Shown here: one piece after another, positions 14,701 to 26,202 of the stretch
Numbering within the stretch: position 1 is the first letter of the stretch
Layout: the number at the start of each line of letters is the position of its first letter
Assembly (NCBI RefSeq): GCF_030936135.1
Contig: NC_082612.1
Coordinates: 19,663,475 to 19,727,474, forward strand
DNA from: Gavia stellata
Taxonomy: Eukaryota; Chordata; Aves; Gaviiformes; Gaviidae
DNA length: 64,000 bases
Reading direction: 5' to 3'
Translations under genes and position numbers: made by a program
Notes under the pieces: model-generated
What the model was told of the DNA's origin: nothing
What the model saw: the letters and a program-made list of their open reading frames with translations, nothing else
The model's database searches: none

Positions 14701-14982
14701 TGTCCCGACCTTACACTTCTGAATGGGATGTAAAGTAATCACACCCTGTGATTGGACCGGAAAGTTATTAGCGCCGAGAAGATTTTTTTCCACCATCTGT
14801 ATTGATGAACTGTAAAAGCATCGCCTCTTGCGCGCTGTGCACGAGGCAAAGAGGGACAACGTGCTAGAAGGGCTGAGCCATTATCGGCCGTCCTCAGCTT
14901 GGAGCTGGCCGGTGAACTCCCACAACAGATTATTAATTTTGGGAGTTCATAGAAACACCTGTGAGAAAGAAGTGAAAGCAAA
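8734..14982. other. Intergenic, nothing recognised
   Basis: Mostly AT-rich. Two somewhat GC-richer patches (11600-12050 and 13380-13560) produce ORFs of 149 and 106 codons on the minus strand, but neither resembles a known protein and both overlap other open frames. Confidence 0.45.
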
Positions 14983-15004
14983 TTTATTATTATACCTTTT
15001 TTAA
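14983..15004 (-). terminator. Candidate poly(A) signal cluster for ARHGAP24
   Basis: The plus-strand TTTATT at 14983-14988 reads AATAAA on the minus strand, and TTTAAT at 14999-15004 reads ATTAAA. These are the first such hexamers I see downstream of the stop codon, about 3.75 kb away. Their proximity supports a cleavage site near 14960, but position alone is weak evidence because the hexamers are common in AT-rich DNA. Confidence 0.3.
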
Positions 15005-15259
15005 TTGGTACTTGAAACTCTCTCAGTGTCCTCTCATAGTAGGTGACAGTGTCAACTTGGCTTTAGGACGTGGCTCGTTCCAGTACACGGACTGTCTTGG
15101 CTAAAGCCTCAGTTTCATTCAATACCTTAAGATTCCTGAAAATCTACCTTCATGAGCTATCCAGTCATCAACAAATATGCTGCATGAAATCCTCACAGTT
15201 TTTTTCAGAGCCTTCAGGCTCTGTCTGCTTTGACCTTAATCTCGTGAATAAGTCTTGCC

Positions 15260-16170
15260 CCTTTCCACTCCACTGCATGGGCGGGAGCACGGTTTTATCC
15301 CTTGGCCACTTAGATCCACCGGCATGCCCCCGCGACGTTGCTTCTGCCAACCAGGTCAATTCACACACAGGCTGGACATGTGAAAGGGAACAAAGCAGCA
15401 AATTGGTTGTGGACCACATGGAAACGGTATCGTACAGCTGAGCACCCACGGGCCCTTCCTGCTCCGGGCGGTGTTTCTCCTCGCCCGCTTTCACCGGGAG
15501 CCCCTCATCACCAGCCGAAGCGACTCCGTTTCTAGAGGCACAGCTGTTTTATAGGGACTGAAAGCTATGGTAATATGGGAACACAGAGGACGAGAGAAAC
15601 GGCGTGGGTACAAGCAGCTCCTGTGCACACCAGCCTGCCCGTGTTACTGAGCTTGGAGCATCGTCCCTGGTGTGCCTCCATTTCGAACTGCTGGGGGAGA
15701 GCTCGAGCCCTGTTGCGGGGCGTCAGCTCAGCTGGGGGACCTGCTCTTTGCAGCTCCTTTTGGCTGCACAAGACTGTCCCGGCTCCCCACACTGCTTGAG
15801 GCCGGTCCAGCGCAGCGCCCTGGGATTCTCCAGGGGCATCTGCAAAGGGCGCCTGACTCCCTCGCGCCGAAGTATGAGGTAGCAGGTGCAAAGCTGCAGA
15901 AACGTGTCTGCCATTGAGTGTACCGTCAGAGTCTCCAGAGCAGTCTGACGGTTGTGCCGCTCCCAAGTGGGAAAGCGAGTCCACAGGCGGTTGTTTCTTG
16001 CTCTGTTTAGTTTCTCCACTAAGCACCTCAGGACCTGAATCCCAATGGTGCTTCTCCCCAGGCTCCTCCACAGCTCCACTGTGTCACTGCAAGGGAAGAG
16101 ACGTTCACCCCTGAACCCGTATCCTCGCAGTCCTGCAGTGCCCTCAACCCTCCTCATCTGCAATGGGGCT
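15260..16170. other. GC-rich patch with multiple overlapping open frames
   Basis: This stretch downstream of ARHGAP24 is clearly richer in G+C and CpG than its surroundings. It has several mutually overlapping open frames (up to 168 codons on the minus strand, 92-123 on the plus strand). No frame shows a recognisable domain. Open frames in all directions are expected when stop codons are scarce in GC-rich DNA, so I do not call a gene. It may be a regulatory island or an unrecognised repeat. Confidence 0.4.
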
Positions 16171-16380
16171 TACAACGCCCCACTCACGGCAGAGACACAA
16201 GCGCGCAATCTTGCAACACTCAAGACTGTTCAGGCAGGAAAAAAAGACCTGCTTCTCAACCGGACCCCCCCAGTGCACGCAAGCTGCAGGGTCTCTGTTT
16301 GACTACAGCGGGGAAGTGGGTAGTGCGTGTACCTGTCCATGGGTGGACCTTTCCGGAGGAGACTGGTGATGTACCTGAAG

Positions 16381-16697
16381 TGGCCTACAAGAAAGCTGGA
16401 GAGGGACTTCTTACAAGGGCACGCAGTGATAGGACAAGGGGTAATGACTTTAAACTAAAAGAGGATAGATTTAGATTAGATATAAGGAAGAAATTCTTCA
16501 CCATGAGGGTGGTGAGGTGCTGGAACACGTTGCCCGGAGAAGTTGTGGATGCCCCAACCCTGGCAGTGTTGAAGGTCAGGCTGGACGGGGCTTTGAGCAA
16601 CCTGGTCTAGTGGAAGGTGTCCCTGCCCATGGCAGGGGGGTTGGAACTAGATGATCTTTAAGGTCCCTTCCAACTCAAACCATTCTATGACTCTGTG
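16381..16697 (+). mobile_element. CR1 LINE 3' fragment (older subfamily)
   Basis: It begins TGGCCTACAAGAAAGC and carries the ORF2 C-terminal codons, the CCCTGCCCATGGCAGGG palindrome, GATGATCTTTAAGGTCCC and a tail ATTCTATGACTCTGTG. It is antisense to ARHGAP24 and lies between the stop codon and the first poly(A) signal candidate, so it may be part of a long 3' UTR. It pairs with 6864-7174 as an inverted copy about 9.5 kb apart. Confidence 0.94.
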
Positions 16698-17596
16698 AAA
16701 ATGAGAAAATTGGCTTACTCTGAGTGAGAAAGCAGGACCTTCTCCACCTCAGGATACTACTGTATATATCTAGTGTAAAGATACGAATTCCAGTTAAGAA
16801 AATACTTATCTCAGAGACTTTGCTGTCTTATCAACAGATGTCAGATAATGCTTAAATTGTGAGTCGACTTTGAGGTCTGCTGCATTAGATATCAAGGTCT
16901 CTCTCATTCAATTTAAAAATCAGAATTAACATAATAATCTGTTTCCTTCTCTCACCATTGTGGGGACATTTTGTGATTGCTGCTAACTGATCTAAAACAT
17001 GCTCCTTCCTATTACCTTGATCTCTCCCTGTCTAACTTTTTCCGATTTACACGCAGACTGGGTGTGCACTAGACGTGTTCACAGTAATTAGTACAACGGG
17101 TGCCCTGAACCTCACGAGACACAAATAATGCATCCACAAGCACCACGTGTAATGCTCCATTGTAAGTTAATATTTCTCCGAAATGTAAACCTCATGTTTG
17201 CTTCCCAGTATAATTCCCACATCTGATTAATACTTGTCTAATATACATTCTATAACCAAGAATGTTCTTTGAGGCTACCTTCATCGTCCTTTCTCAATTG
17301 GAATTAAAAAATAATTGCAATATATTTAAGAGACACTAGAGGGAAGCCAAGACATCTCAACAACCCCCTCTAATAATACAGCTTGCAGTCCTGAACGTAA
17401 AGTTAAAACCAAAAAATCCTTACCGTGGTGTAGAAAATACCAGTTATACTTATTATATGTAAAGATGCCAAACAAATTATTACTTTACAGCATGGCTTTG
17501 CTGTTTCTTTTTCATTGGCACTCTGCATGCTGTTAGGCTCCAGGCTGTTCCCTCTAGGTGCTCCCTTGGTGATGCTGAGCGCCTGGGAACTTTCAC

Positions 17597-17686
17597 AGTT
17601 GTAACACTTGACGGTCATCTCATGAAGCATTCAGACAGTATGATAACTTGCTAATATACACTGTAAATACGGGCGGTGAATATGTT
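17597..17686. repeat. Direct duplication, copy A
   Basis: About 90 bp beginning AGTTGTAACACTTGAC, homologous to 18535-18620 about 938 bp away. The two copies share long exact blocks but differ at many single positions, so the duplication is not very recent. A weaker second pair (17728-17754 with 18129-18155, a TTTCTAC-CTGG-CATC pattern) hints that more sequence was duplicated and then diverged. Confidence 0.85.
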
Positions 17687-18534
17687 GGTGAGTTTTCATC
17701 CTTATTTGCTGTTTGTTACACAGTTGCTCCGGTAATTTCTACTCTGGACATCATTTTTTTTGGATTTCTTTTTTCAGCGCCCATCCCACTGACAGGGCTA
17801 TCGGGATGTCTGGTTCATCCCCTCTGTGTGTCCCTTCACCAGTGTTACAAAAAGGACTCACTTGCACCCAGAGCGCACCCAGAGTTAAGTTAGATGCAAA
17901 TACGGTCAGAACAACTGGTTTATATTCCTGCTCTGAGCTGCAGTGATCACGCATGGGGCTTCTTCAGGGTACCCCAAAAAGCTCTGGTCATGTGATTGAC
18001 TTCTCCCTTAAGTTCCCCTCTCCCAACTTCTTACTCTGCCATCCACATTTGCTCCTGAACAAGCCCTTCTGCCCGTGTCCCCAATTTTGCTGACTTGATA
18101 TCCTCATTTGGTTATTACCATACGGGTGCCCTGGTACTTTCTACCCTGGCCATCGATTCTGTTAAACTAGTACCGCTTCATTTTGCCCGTAGCATGCTGC
18201 TGTTTCTCATCCTGGTGTCTTTTTAGAAGGGACGCAAATCAAGGTTAACCATCGGCACATATACCTTAACATATCTGTTTATCTTCACTCCCCAGCAAGA
18301 GGGGTAACAAAAACGAAAACAAAAAACATTTGATATACAAAATAAGCTGATGGTAACACAATGCCAAAAATAGCTTATTATGTTAAGTGCAAGGGAGAAA
18401 AGCCTTGATATAAAGCTGGATTGCAACAACATTTCAATTTACCAGTTTAAATACAAGACTTGCATTAAAATATTTCTTGAGATACAACTCTTGCTCTCTA
18501 AGGTGATTTTTTTTAAATTTATATACACGTATCC

Positions 18535-18620
18535 AGTTGTAACACTTGACAGTAGTCTCATGAAGCATTCAAAGAGTATAACTTGATAAGTACACACTGT
18601 AGATATGAGTGGTTAATGTC
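18535..18620. repeat. Direct duplication, copy B
   Basis: About 86 bp starting AGTTGTAACACTTGAC, with matching blocks TCTCATGAAGCATTCA, ATAACTTG and ACACTGTA. It aligns with 17597-17686 in the same orientation with scattered substitutions and a 2-bp gap. It lies 132-217 nt beyond the stop codon of ARHGAP24, so it would be transcribed in the 3' UTR. It is not a repeat family I recognise. Confidence 0.85.
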
Positions 18621-18751
18621 TGTACCATTTCTTCCTTCAAGGGTTTATAACATTATATTGAGTACTAGCCTCAGACAGGTGACCAGCCACCTGATACAGT
18701 ATAATACCCCCAAGCCCTTCCCCAAAGTCCCACGGTCTACGCTTCCCATGC

Positions 18752-18995
18752 TCACTGGATCCAGATGGTGTTGCCTCTTTCTGGTCTGCGAGACTCCACC
18801 GTCAGTTCTCCAAAAGTGGAGAAGAACTGCTCCATTTCCTTCTGCAACATATCGTTCCTCTTCTCTGCATCTTCCTTGGCCCGTTCTGCATTACGCATTT
18901 TGATTTCTACCATTGTGAACTTCTTACGCTCTTGATCCAGTTCTTCGTGCAGGGCCATCATTTCCGTCTCTAGGGTGAGATTTCTCTGCTCCAAG
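18752..18995 (-). CDS. ARHGAP24: ARHGAP24 terminal coding exon, coiled coil and C-terminus
   Basis: This exon encodes [20 protein letters not shown], then [40 protein letters not shown] and [20 protein letters not shown], then TGA at 18752-18754. The long heptad-like stretch is the C-terminal coiled coil. In FilGAP the C-terminal region mediates self-association and filamin A binding, which places the GAP on actin networks. The acceptor is TTTCTGCAG above 18995. Its first base C joins AG from the previous exon to make Ser (RIKS). Nearly every residue agrees with my memory of the human C-terminus, so this is the most strongly conserved part outside the GAP domain. Confidence 0.97.
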
Positions 18996-20578
18996 CTGCA
19001 GAAACGAAACAAAAGCAGACAGCTCCTGAGCAGCACTCCTCACTCACTCGAGCAGAAATGCACACCACCACCGAATTCATACACGTGTCTTTTCATTTAC
19101 AAAGCTTAGACCGAAATCTTGAGAGGGGTACCTACAAAGCAGGGCTTCATCAATGGACCATTCTCCTAGGGCAATCTCTTCGGTAGGTCATTTAGAAAAC
19201 GCCTAATAACAGCCCCTGGCAAGGTGCGCAGTAGCAAACAGCTCCATCTAATTCTCCAGGAATAGGCTAAGTATTCCGTTTACTGCTGGAAGTGTTGACG
19301 CCCAACTTGTGCTGTAGTTGCACTAGTGATTCTTACAAGGTCAGAATAATGCCTTGAACGTCTTTGTTTCATTGCTAATCTCCTTTCTTCAGCTGATTTA
19401 TCTGCTGTATCTATTTGCAAATATGGATCGACAGTTGCAAAAACCCTGCAATCAGCATGGATTTGTCTAAAAAACCTGACCCTATGTCAGGTCTAGCTTT
19501 CCAATGGAAAACATTAGAAATCCTAGCGGTACTAAACACGCAGTCATCATGCATATTAAACGTTATAAGAAGTGCTCTACTACACTGCATACTACGCTGA
19601 AACTGGTGATGTGGGTGAAAGACCGCAATATTCTGTACGCTGCGCTTTCGCTGGCAGCCGCTGTTGCCAGTAGCTCTCGTGTTGTGATCCAGCTGTGACT
19701 TGCAGTGCCCGAGGTACCAATGCAAAGGGCTGCTGCGCAACAGAGGTGAGAACAGAAGACAAGTCCTAAATAGCTTTGCTGAAGAACCTTTATTACAAAG
19801 AGAGCGCATTCAGCTCTGCGCTGGTGTGTGCGCTAAGCCCAGGCTTTGAGGTTATTCACCGGTCATTATGGCCACCCACCCTAGCAACGGCGTTGTGTGC
19901 GAGAAGAGTCCGCCCTACCCGTAGACAAAGACATGGCTCTCCCTTGCCTTCTTTAACAGGTCTGAGCCTTGAAGGAAAGGCTCAGGCAAAGCAGCAGTGC
20001 GGAGATAGGACCGTGAGCAGAGGTAACTCCCAGATGCAGAACGGTCTCAAGAGGAACGAGGACTCTGGAAAGGAGCTCCAGCAGTCTCCCAGTCCCAAAA
20101 CCTACAAGTGGAATAAGCCACGGCACTGCTTTCACTGAAAGGTGATGCCCAGTTGCCCTTCTCAGTCTCTGGAGAACAGGCATCAACTAATGAAAATATT
20201 ATGAGAGCCTACTGATTTTGTTAATTAGATTCTACAGAAACTCACAAGGTTCTGGCTTTATTTTTGATGCCAATAGGATAGCATGTCACAACCATGGCAA
20301 GCAATTGCTCGGAAACAAACCCCTGTGGATCATGATATCACAAAAGCAATGTCAGAGTATGTCAACGCTGAAAGATGGTTTAGTGGGCATGGTGGTGTTG
20401 GGTTGATGGTTGGACTTGATGATCTTACGGGTCTTTTCCAACCTTAATGATTCTGTGATTCTGTGATGGGAAAGTCAGTGACTGCAGCTAGTGCAGATTG
20501 CTAGCAAGTCACGACAGAGAAAACTTCTTGGACTTACTCTGCAAAAGGCAGTCAGATTGTAGAGCCAAACCGTCTTAC
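18996..20578 (-). other. ARHGAP24 last coding intron
   Basis: Intron of 1583 bp between the large exon and the terminal exon. It contains the CR1 tail at 20374-20465. Nothing else is recognised. Confidence 0.85.
20374..20465 (+). mobile_element. CR1 LINE 3' tail fragment
   Basis: Only the last 92 bp of a younger CR1 copy: GGTTTAGTGGGCATGGTGGT to TGATTCTGTGATTCTGTG. It sits in the intron before the terminal coding exon, 114 bp from the donor at 20579, in the orientation opposite to the gene. Confidence 0.92.
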
Positions 20579-21647
20579 CTTTTTATCCTTGTCTCATACT
20601 CTAGTTTTTGCTTGGCCATCTCTTGCTTCAAGCTGGACACCAGGCTGTGCAAAGCACTGTGATTGTTAGTACTGTTGGCCACAAACGTTTCACTGTTATC
20701 GCTGCTGCTGGTGGCTCGGCTGCTGTGGCCCCCCACACTCCTTCTGTCACTTTTGTTCTCATAGTCACCCGGGTTCGAGAGGTCTTCATGTGGTGGTCCA
20801 TCCAGCACAGAGTCTTCAAAGTTACCCGCATAAAAGTCCTGCTCAGGGCAGGTGGTGGTGGATGAACGACAGGAGTTGGAGTGCTCAGGGAGGGATATTT
20901 CACAAGAAGACGTTGACCAGGTGGCACTGTCCACACTCTGTTTGTCATCAGAGTTCACCATAGAGAACTGCTGGTGGACATTGTCGTAGGTGGAAAGCCT
21001 GTTGTGCTGGCCTGACTCACTCACCGATTCCTTCTGCTTGTTGTCCCTCAGTGTGACGTAGCCATTGGGCACCCAGCCCGGGGCGCGGCTGTTGAGGGTG
21101 TTGCTGTGCCCGTCTGTGCTAGAAACACCCATCCGCACACCTCCGTTCTGCACGCTGTGCGTGCCCATCTTAGTCACTGGTCCTTTCAGGGACGACGTTC
21201 TCCTGGTTTGCAGGGCACAGTTTGGTAAGGTCTGGCTCTTCTCAGGGCCCTCCACAGAGCTGCTGAAGGACCCGTTGGTGACTATGCCACTACCTTTATT
21301 AAAAGCGGGATTTTTTTTCACCATGAGTGGTGGGCTTCTGGTGACGTCTAGTTTCTGGATGCTGTTCCTGGGGCTATTTGTCTTGCTGCCTGGCAGAGCA
21401 GTCGGAGACTCATTGTCCATGCTTCCCCTTTGGGGAGACTCAGGTTTGTCCCACGAGCAGCGCCTCACTGCAGTCTCCTTGGTGTTATTGTTCTCTTTGT
21501 TCTGCAGCTGCCCCGCAATCGCTTTCTTTGGCATTTCATTGTTGTTGTTGCATACCTCGGGTCCCATCTGAAGGTCTGCATCCTTGGGAAAGAGCTCTTC
21601 ATGTTTGCTAATCATCACTGACATTAGCTGCTGGACTACTACCGTAC
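20579..21647 (-). CDS. ARHGAP24: ARHGAP24 large exon: end of RhoGAP, Ser-rich linker, start of coiled coil
   Basis: This 1069-nt exon is open throughout (about 356 codons). It starts TVVVQQLMSVMISKHEELFP, the last RhoGAP helix, then runs through a long polar linker rich in Ser, Asn, Thr and Pro. It ends with HSALHSLVSSLKQEMAKQKL and EYETRIK, the beginning of the coiled coil. Conserved islands include SPPLMVKKNPAFNKGSGIVT, GYVTLRDNKQKE and STYDNVHQQFSM. In mammals this linker is phosphorylated, notably by ROCK, which raises the Rac GAP activity. The acceptor ends CTTTCAG above 21647 and the donor is GTAAGAC below 20579. It corresponds to residues 217-573 of the 653-residue short form. Compared with the human protein from memory, the linker shows many substitutions while the domain edges are nearly identical, the usual pattern for a disordered region. 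Confidence 0.97.
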
Positions 21648-24600
21648 CTGAAAGGAGACACCAAGCACACGGTCATTAATGGCCTGGTTTGTTTAGGGCA
21701 TAAATATACTTCATCCATCAGATTCCACAAATACTTAGTAAATGTTCAGCTTATACAAACATTTACGTGATGCATCCATCTGTGTAGCACCCTGAATGTT
21801 TAACACGCCTGAAGTGCCTCTGGCTACCAGGCGAGATCAGCACCACCTCTTCCTTCCATCAACCAAGCCAACGGGCCCCCCAGACCCCCCAGGAACGGGA
21901 ACTTTTGCGAAGAAGCTATGACCGTGACAGTAACCGCATCCCAGGAAGACCACAGAAGGAGATAACGAGTAGCATCGTTCTAAGTGACGTGTTTCAACTC
22001 AATGTGGCGATCATTTTTAAAACCAAAGTCTCATTCTAGCACAGCACTTGTATTCAGTAGTTTAACAGAAAACGGGCAAGGCAAGGGATTTGCATCGCTG
22101 CAACGCAGACGTTTTAGTCTTTTGGAGCAAAACAGGGCAGTAATATGACAGAATTAATTTAATGTGAATGCCTTTAACCACCCCGTGATGAGACTATATG
22201 CAACCAGGCAACTATGCCATGTTATAGCACAGTACGGAACTAATGCAGGACCACAGCTTGCTACTTGCTGTAATAAATGGCTACCTTTCCTCTTAAAGAA
22301 CAACCCCTCGGCGTGCACACCACTTGACTGCACTGTAATTTACACACTAGCGTTTATAACGGGACTTGGGGTAACAAAGATGTGCAACTCTCTTTTGTTG
22401 AACAGACCCTCATTAAGGATTATTAAGAATATTTCAGGAACAAGGTCAAGGTAGTTGTAATAACCACCCCATTTTTAAGCTCCTAGAGAGGTCTGAGAGG
22501 CATGCTCTGCTCTTCTAATCAATAATCTCCCACTGTGCAATATCATTTCACATCAACTCCTCTGTAATATTCTGGATCTTTATACCCCACTCTTAAAATA
22601 CAACTACTAAGAGCCACTTCAACGTGGGTGCTTGACAACATCTTTTTTTAGTGTTCTTGTTTGTTTGTTTGCTAAGGCAAAATCCTACATTAGAACTATG
22701 CAGCAGGAAAACTCACTTAGTTACTCCCACGGCACATTTAACTGCATTCCTTCCGAGAACATTAGCTGTTATATACAGAATTTACTACAAATGTTGCACT
22801 GTACACAGGCAACTTTTGCCACCGTGTTTGATAGGAAAAAATTGCCCCGTGATTGGAATTCTGGAAAATCTCTCTTGAACCAAACAAAACCAACTCCTCA
22901 TCCCCATTATACAGGTATGGTTATCCATAGCTGCATGGTTGGCTTTGAATAATCGTGCAAAAAAAGCACTCTGTATCTTCCAAAAAGCAAAGAGCGATGA
23001 GGAAGGGTGGCCATGAGCACCAATCGATGTACAGTCTTTGTTAAAAGTTCCTATACATTTAACTACGCGCACCCCAATTGCAAATCAGCGTGGTCTCATG
23101 TCGAATCTTAAAGTTACGCTTAAAGAGAAGTCATAAAACTGTTTAATCAAATCTGGTTCTCATTAGTTAAAAAAATACATATATTTCCCTTTAATGAGTG
23201 TGGTATCCATGCCATTTCCTACAGCAGCCACCATCATTTTAGTGCCAGGGCTGTTGATAAGCAGGCTGGAGAGCTGCTTTCAAGAACTGGAAAAATATAT
23301 TATTTTCCCCTTCCACCTGGTTTAAAAAAAAAAGAAGACAACTTTCTTGCTCAAACTTTCAAAAAAAACCCCAAAACCCCAAAACAACCCACAAACTTTA
23401 GGCAGCGGCCAGTTCTGGAAAAATAGAAACCTAGAAAATAGTATTTTATTTAGGAATGGCTAAATCCTCTCTCCCCATCCCACTCCTCTCCCCTGCCCCG
23501 GGGGAGATGAAGATACATGGTATCCCATTAGTAAATGTCATCCTGTGAGATACCGTTCTCATCGACGTCAGTGGGACAAATCAGCTCTGGGACAACTCTC
23601 TCCAATTCCAATCTACTGAACAATTTGAAGCACTTTTTGTACTGTTTAATGCAAAAGCATGGAAAAAAAGGGAGAGTTAGCTTCCTGACCAAGAGAAACA
23701 TTCATAGCAGTTATCTGCCAGGCTGCTGAGCTCTACAGAAGTGTCAGGGTAAGAGAAGCTACTATTCCAGTCAGTCGGCAGTTCTGTAGGTACAAAGAGA
23801 CAGGTTGAAAGAGATGTGCACGCGCAAAAAATGTAACTCCTGCGAGAGACATGACGACGCGGTTGAAGAGGAAGGAAACAAAGCAGGAGAGACTCTTGCG
23901 TTTCCCTCTCAAAACACCGTGGGGAGATGATGTAAGATGTGTAAACTAGGACTTCGGTGACACAGTGAAGCTTGTGTCCGCACCCCCATACCAGATAGTC
24001 ACAGCGCATTTGAGACAAGTATGTACAGAAACCAGGGGGAAGCCACAAATGCAGATTTAAGGGTATCTGAAGCTGCACGGGTTTGCTGATACTCATGCAC
24101 AGCCATAATAAACACGCACGTAAATTGGAGACCTGCTCTTGCAAACCCTTTTGAGTCAAACGCATCATCAAACCATTCTCTGTGACAATGAGAAACCAGA
24201 TGTTAAAGCGAAGATGATGATTAAAAACCCTTTCCACGATAGAAGGTTTTCTGGGTGGTCTGAGCTACTGTTCGGACAGCTAACCCGGGGTAGTCACTGC
24301 TTTCAGACGTGATTTGGAAATGCCATGTTTCTGTGCACAACAACACGGTCGTCGTGTTACGAATTAAAAGGAAGAAGGAAGAAATGTAAGATTTCAGGAA
24401 AACAAGTAAATGAAGAAAGTTTATGGGGAATTGTTGTATCTGGGGAAGAGAAAAAGCATTAAACTCACAGAAAAAGAATAAATCCACACACTCTCAAATA
24501 AACTATGAACACCGCATTTTTGAGTTTTGGTAAAATTTTCATTGCGGGGTCTGCGTACAGCCCTAATTTCTGGTAAGGTAAATCCTACTTACTAAGAAAA

Positions 24601-25209
24601 AAGTGTTTGGAGGGAGAAAAGGCGTCCTGTACTTTATAGAGTATTAAAGTCACAAAGCTGAAGCCTAGGAGGAAATTATAGGAGGAGATTGTCATGGCCA
24701 TATTTTTGTCTTAATCACGGCAAAATGCTACAGCTGAACGTTGCTGTAAATAACAGAACGCAGCTGACAATTTGATCACTGTTGTGCAAGAAAGCATGTA
24801 ATATACCACTGCCTGGGGGGGATTCTACATGGGTCACTGCGCTATGAACCTGTACTAACTTTTTCTCATCCTTAAGAACCGCAGGTAGAATATTAACTGC
24901 ACTCCAACCGCACCTGCTGAATAAGAACGTGCCATCTTTGCAGCAAGTTTTGAGAGAAAAAGTACATTTTTAGTGAAGTTGCCAGGGCAGCACAATCTCA
25001 TGCAAGGTCTTTTTGCGATGCTGCACATTGCGGTCACTTTTATAGCAACCTGCAAGACTTAACCCAAAAGTTCATTCAGTTTGAAGAATTCTTTGGCTAT
25101 AAAACAGATATACGGAAATTACTGCACATACTACACGGACTGGCATGTACTGTTGATAAACCTAAAGACATTCCTTCTTTCTGTTACAAGTTATGTACAG
25201 TAAGCTCAC
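21648..25209 (-). other. ARHGAP24 intron
   Basis: Intron of 3562 bp, AT-rich. It contains a C/A tract at 23361-23392 whose minus strand carries TTTTGGGG repeats. No further features are supported. Confidence 0.85.
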
Positions 25210-25331
25210 CCTCCATGATAGTCAGAGGATCTTCCACTTTGGGGCGAAGGATGTTGGGGCCAAAAACGGTAGCCAGATTTTGCACACTCATTTTGTTTAT
25301 GCCTGAATAAGACTGGACTTCATCGAGGAAT
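25210..25331 (-). CDS. ARHGAP24: ARHGAP24 exon, C-terminal RhoGAP domain
   Basis: This 122-nt exon encodes [20 protein letters not shown] followed by [20 protein letters not shown]. It carries the highly conserved RhoGAP block [18 protein letters not shown], where the Asn of GPN is a standard GTPase-contact residue of the family. The acceptor ends CCCGCAG above 25331 and the donor is GTGAGC below 25210. The first base completes an Arg codon from the 26129-26202 exon, and the last base begins the Gly of MEGTVVVQQL in the next exon. The exon is too short to appear as an isolated ORF and was found from the protein context. Confidence 0.96.
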
Positions 25332-26128
25332 CTGCGGGGAAGAAAGAGGCCTTTAAGGAACACGTAAAAAGGAAATAAATAAAAAAAAAAGTCGTCAAAG
25401 CATGTGATGGTTTCTTATCACGGTTCAAGTATTCCATTCTAAATCCTCATGGAACATGTTGAAAGCTAAAGGCTGTTCTCAACTTTCTTGGATTTTCTTC
25501 AAAATAATACATTGATAACAAAAATTAAATCTCAGTTTGGACTGACTACAAGATAACTCTGCTGAAGATGGTAACGTTCTCCAGCATAATTAATCAACTA
25601 CTTGGCTCATAAAATATCCTCAAAACGCATTCTGTCAATTAAAATAAAAGTTTATAGAAAAATGTTTTTTTTGTGCTGGGAACTTTCTACAAGTTCACAA
25701 ATTGCAATTGCGTAAGACGTGGTTTTTTTAAGATCTTAGATGTATCCACAAAACTATTCTATGTACTACAAGACATACAGAATTTTTGAGGATACCGTGC
25801 TTCAGGAGTGAACAGGCAAGGCCAATAACTGCGCTTAGAAATGGGAAAACCAGGGTCCTATAAAGAGGACAGAATATATTCACTTCTACTTTCTTGCGTT
25901 TCTTGCTGAGTGTGGCCTACTTACGAGAGGGAAGTCGTAACTGTGCACCTTGATAGAGCAAATTAGTAATTAGTCACGCAGTAAACCTATATTTTTAGCG
26001 CATTCTCTTAAGTTCGCCAATCCTCCGACTGTGAGTAATGCTCTTCCTTCAGGGCACATACACAGACAGGTTCGTCTGTCAGCTCACAGTTATAAATACC
26101 ATTGCGATATTCTTGCAAGAGCACTTAC
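25332..26128 (-). other. ARHGAP24 intron
   Basis: Intron of 797 bp between two RhoGAP exons. Nothing recognised besides its splice sites. Confidence 0.85.
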
Positions 26129-26202
26129 CTACAGATATATTTCAGCAGATTATAATTGACAGCTGGCAGGCTCTTCACTTGCTTCACCAGTTCTTTCAGG
26201 CC
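26129..26202 (-). CDS. ARHGAP24: ARHGAP24 exon, short RhoGAP exon
   Basis: This 74-nt exon encodes GLKELVKQVKSLPAVNYNLL followed by KYIC and two bases of an Arg codon. It is a RhoGAP helix leading into the NYNLLKYICRFL segment. The acceptor is preceded by an unusual run of T residues on the minus strand (A run at 26218-26232 on the plus strand) and ends ACTTAAAG. The donor is GTAAGTGC below 26129. The exon begins in phase 0 after the Thr codon that ends the previous exon. It is too short for an ordinary ORF scan and was found by joining the protein across introns. At the residue before GLKEL the bird has Thr where I recall Ala in human. Confidence 0.95.

Larger units (their letters stand above)
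16698..18751 (-). other. ARHGAP24: Probable ARHGAP24 3' UTR / downstream flank
   Basis: The sequence directly follows the stop codon in gene orientation. It is AT-rich with no supported gene. I found no AATAAA or ATTAAA on the minus strand here, so the 3' UTR either runs further, through the CR1 copy at 16381-16697 to the signal at 14983, or uses a weaker variant signal. It contains both copies of the direct duplication listed separately. The exact 3' end cannot be set from sequence alone. Confidence 0.5.

Noticed and set aside
1..14982. A search for MAPK10 C-terminal exons, the expected convergent neighbour
   Set aside because: None of the conserved C-terminal codons (for example GPLGCCR) was seen on the plus strand; any overlap would be limited to 3' UTR, which I cannot identify by eye.
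15874..15887. A let-7-like string (TGAGGTAGCAGG) on the plus strand
   Set aside because: The nearby sequence has no complementary arm such as CTACCTCA or a CTATACAACC-like star strand, so no microRNA hairpin can form. The match is to the seed region only.
21065..21571. A 168-codon plus-strand open frame
   Set aside because: It is the antisense shadow of the large ARHGAP24 exon, whose codons are strongly supported on the minus strand.
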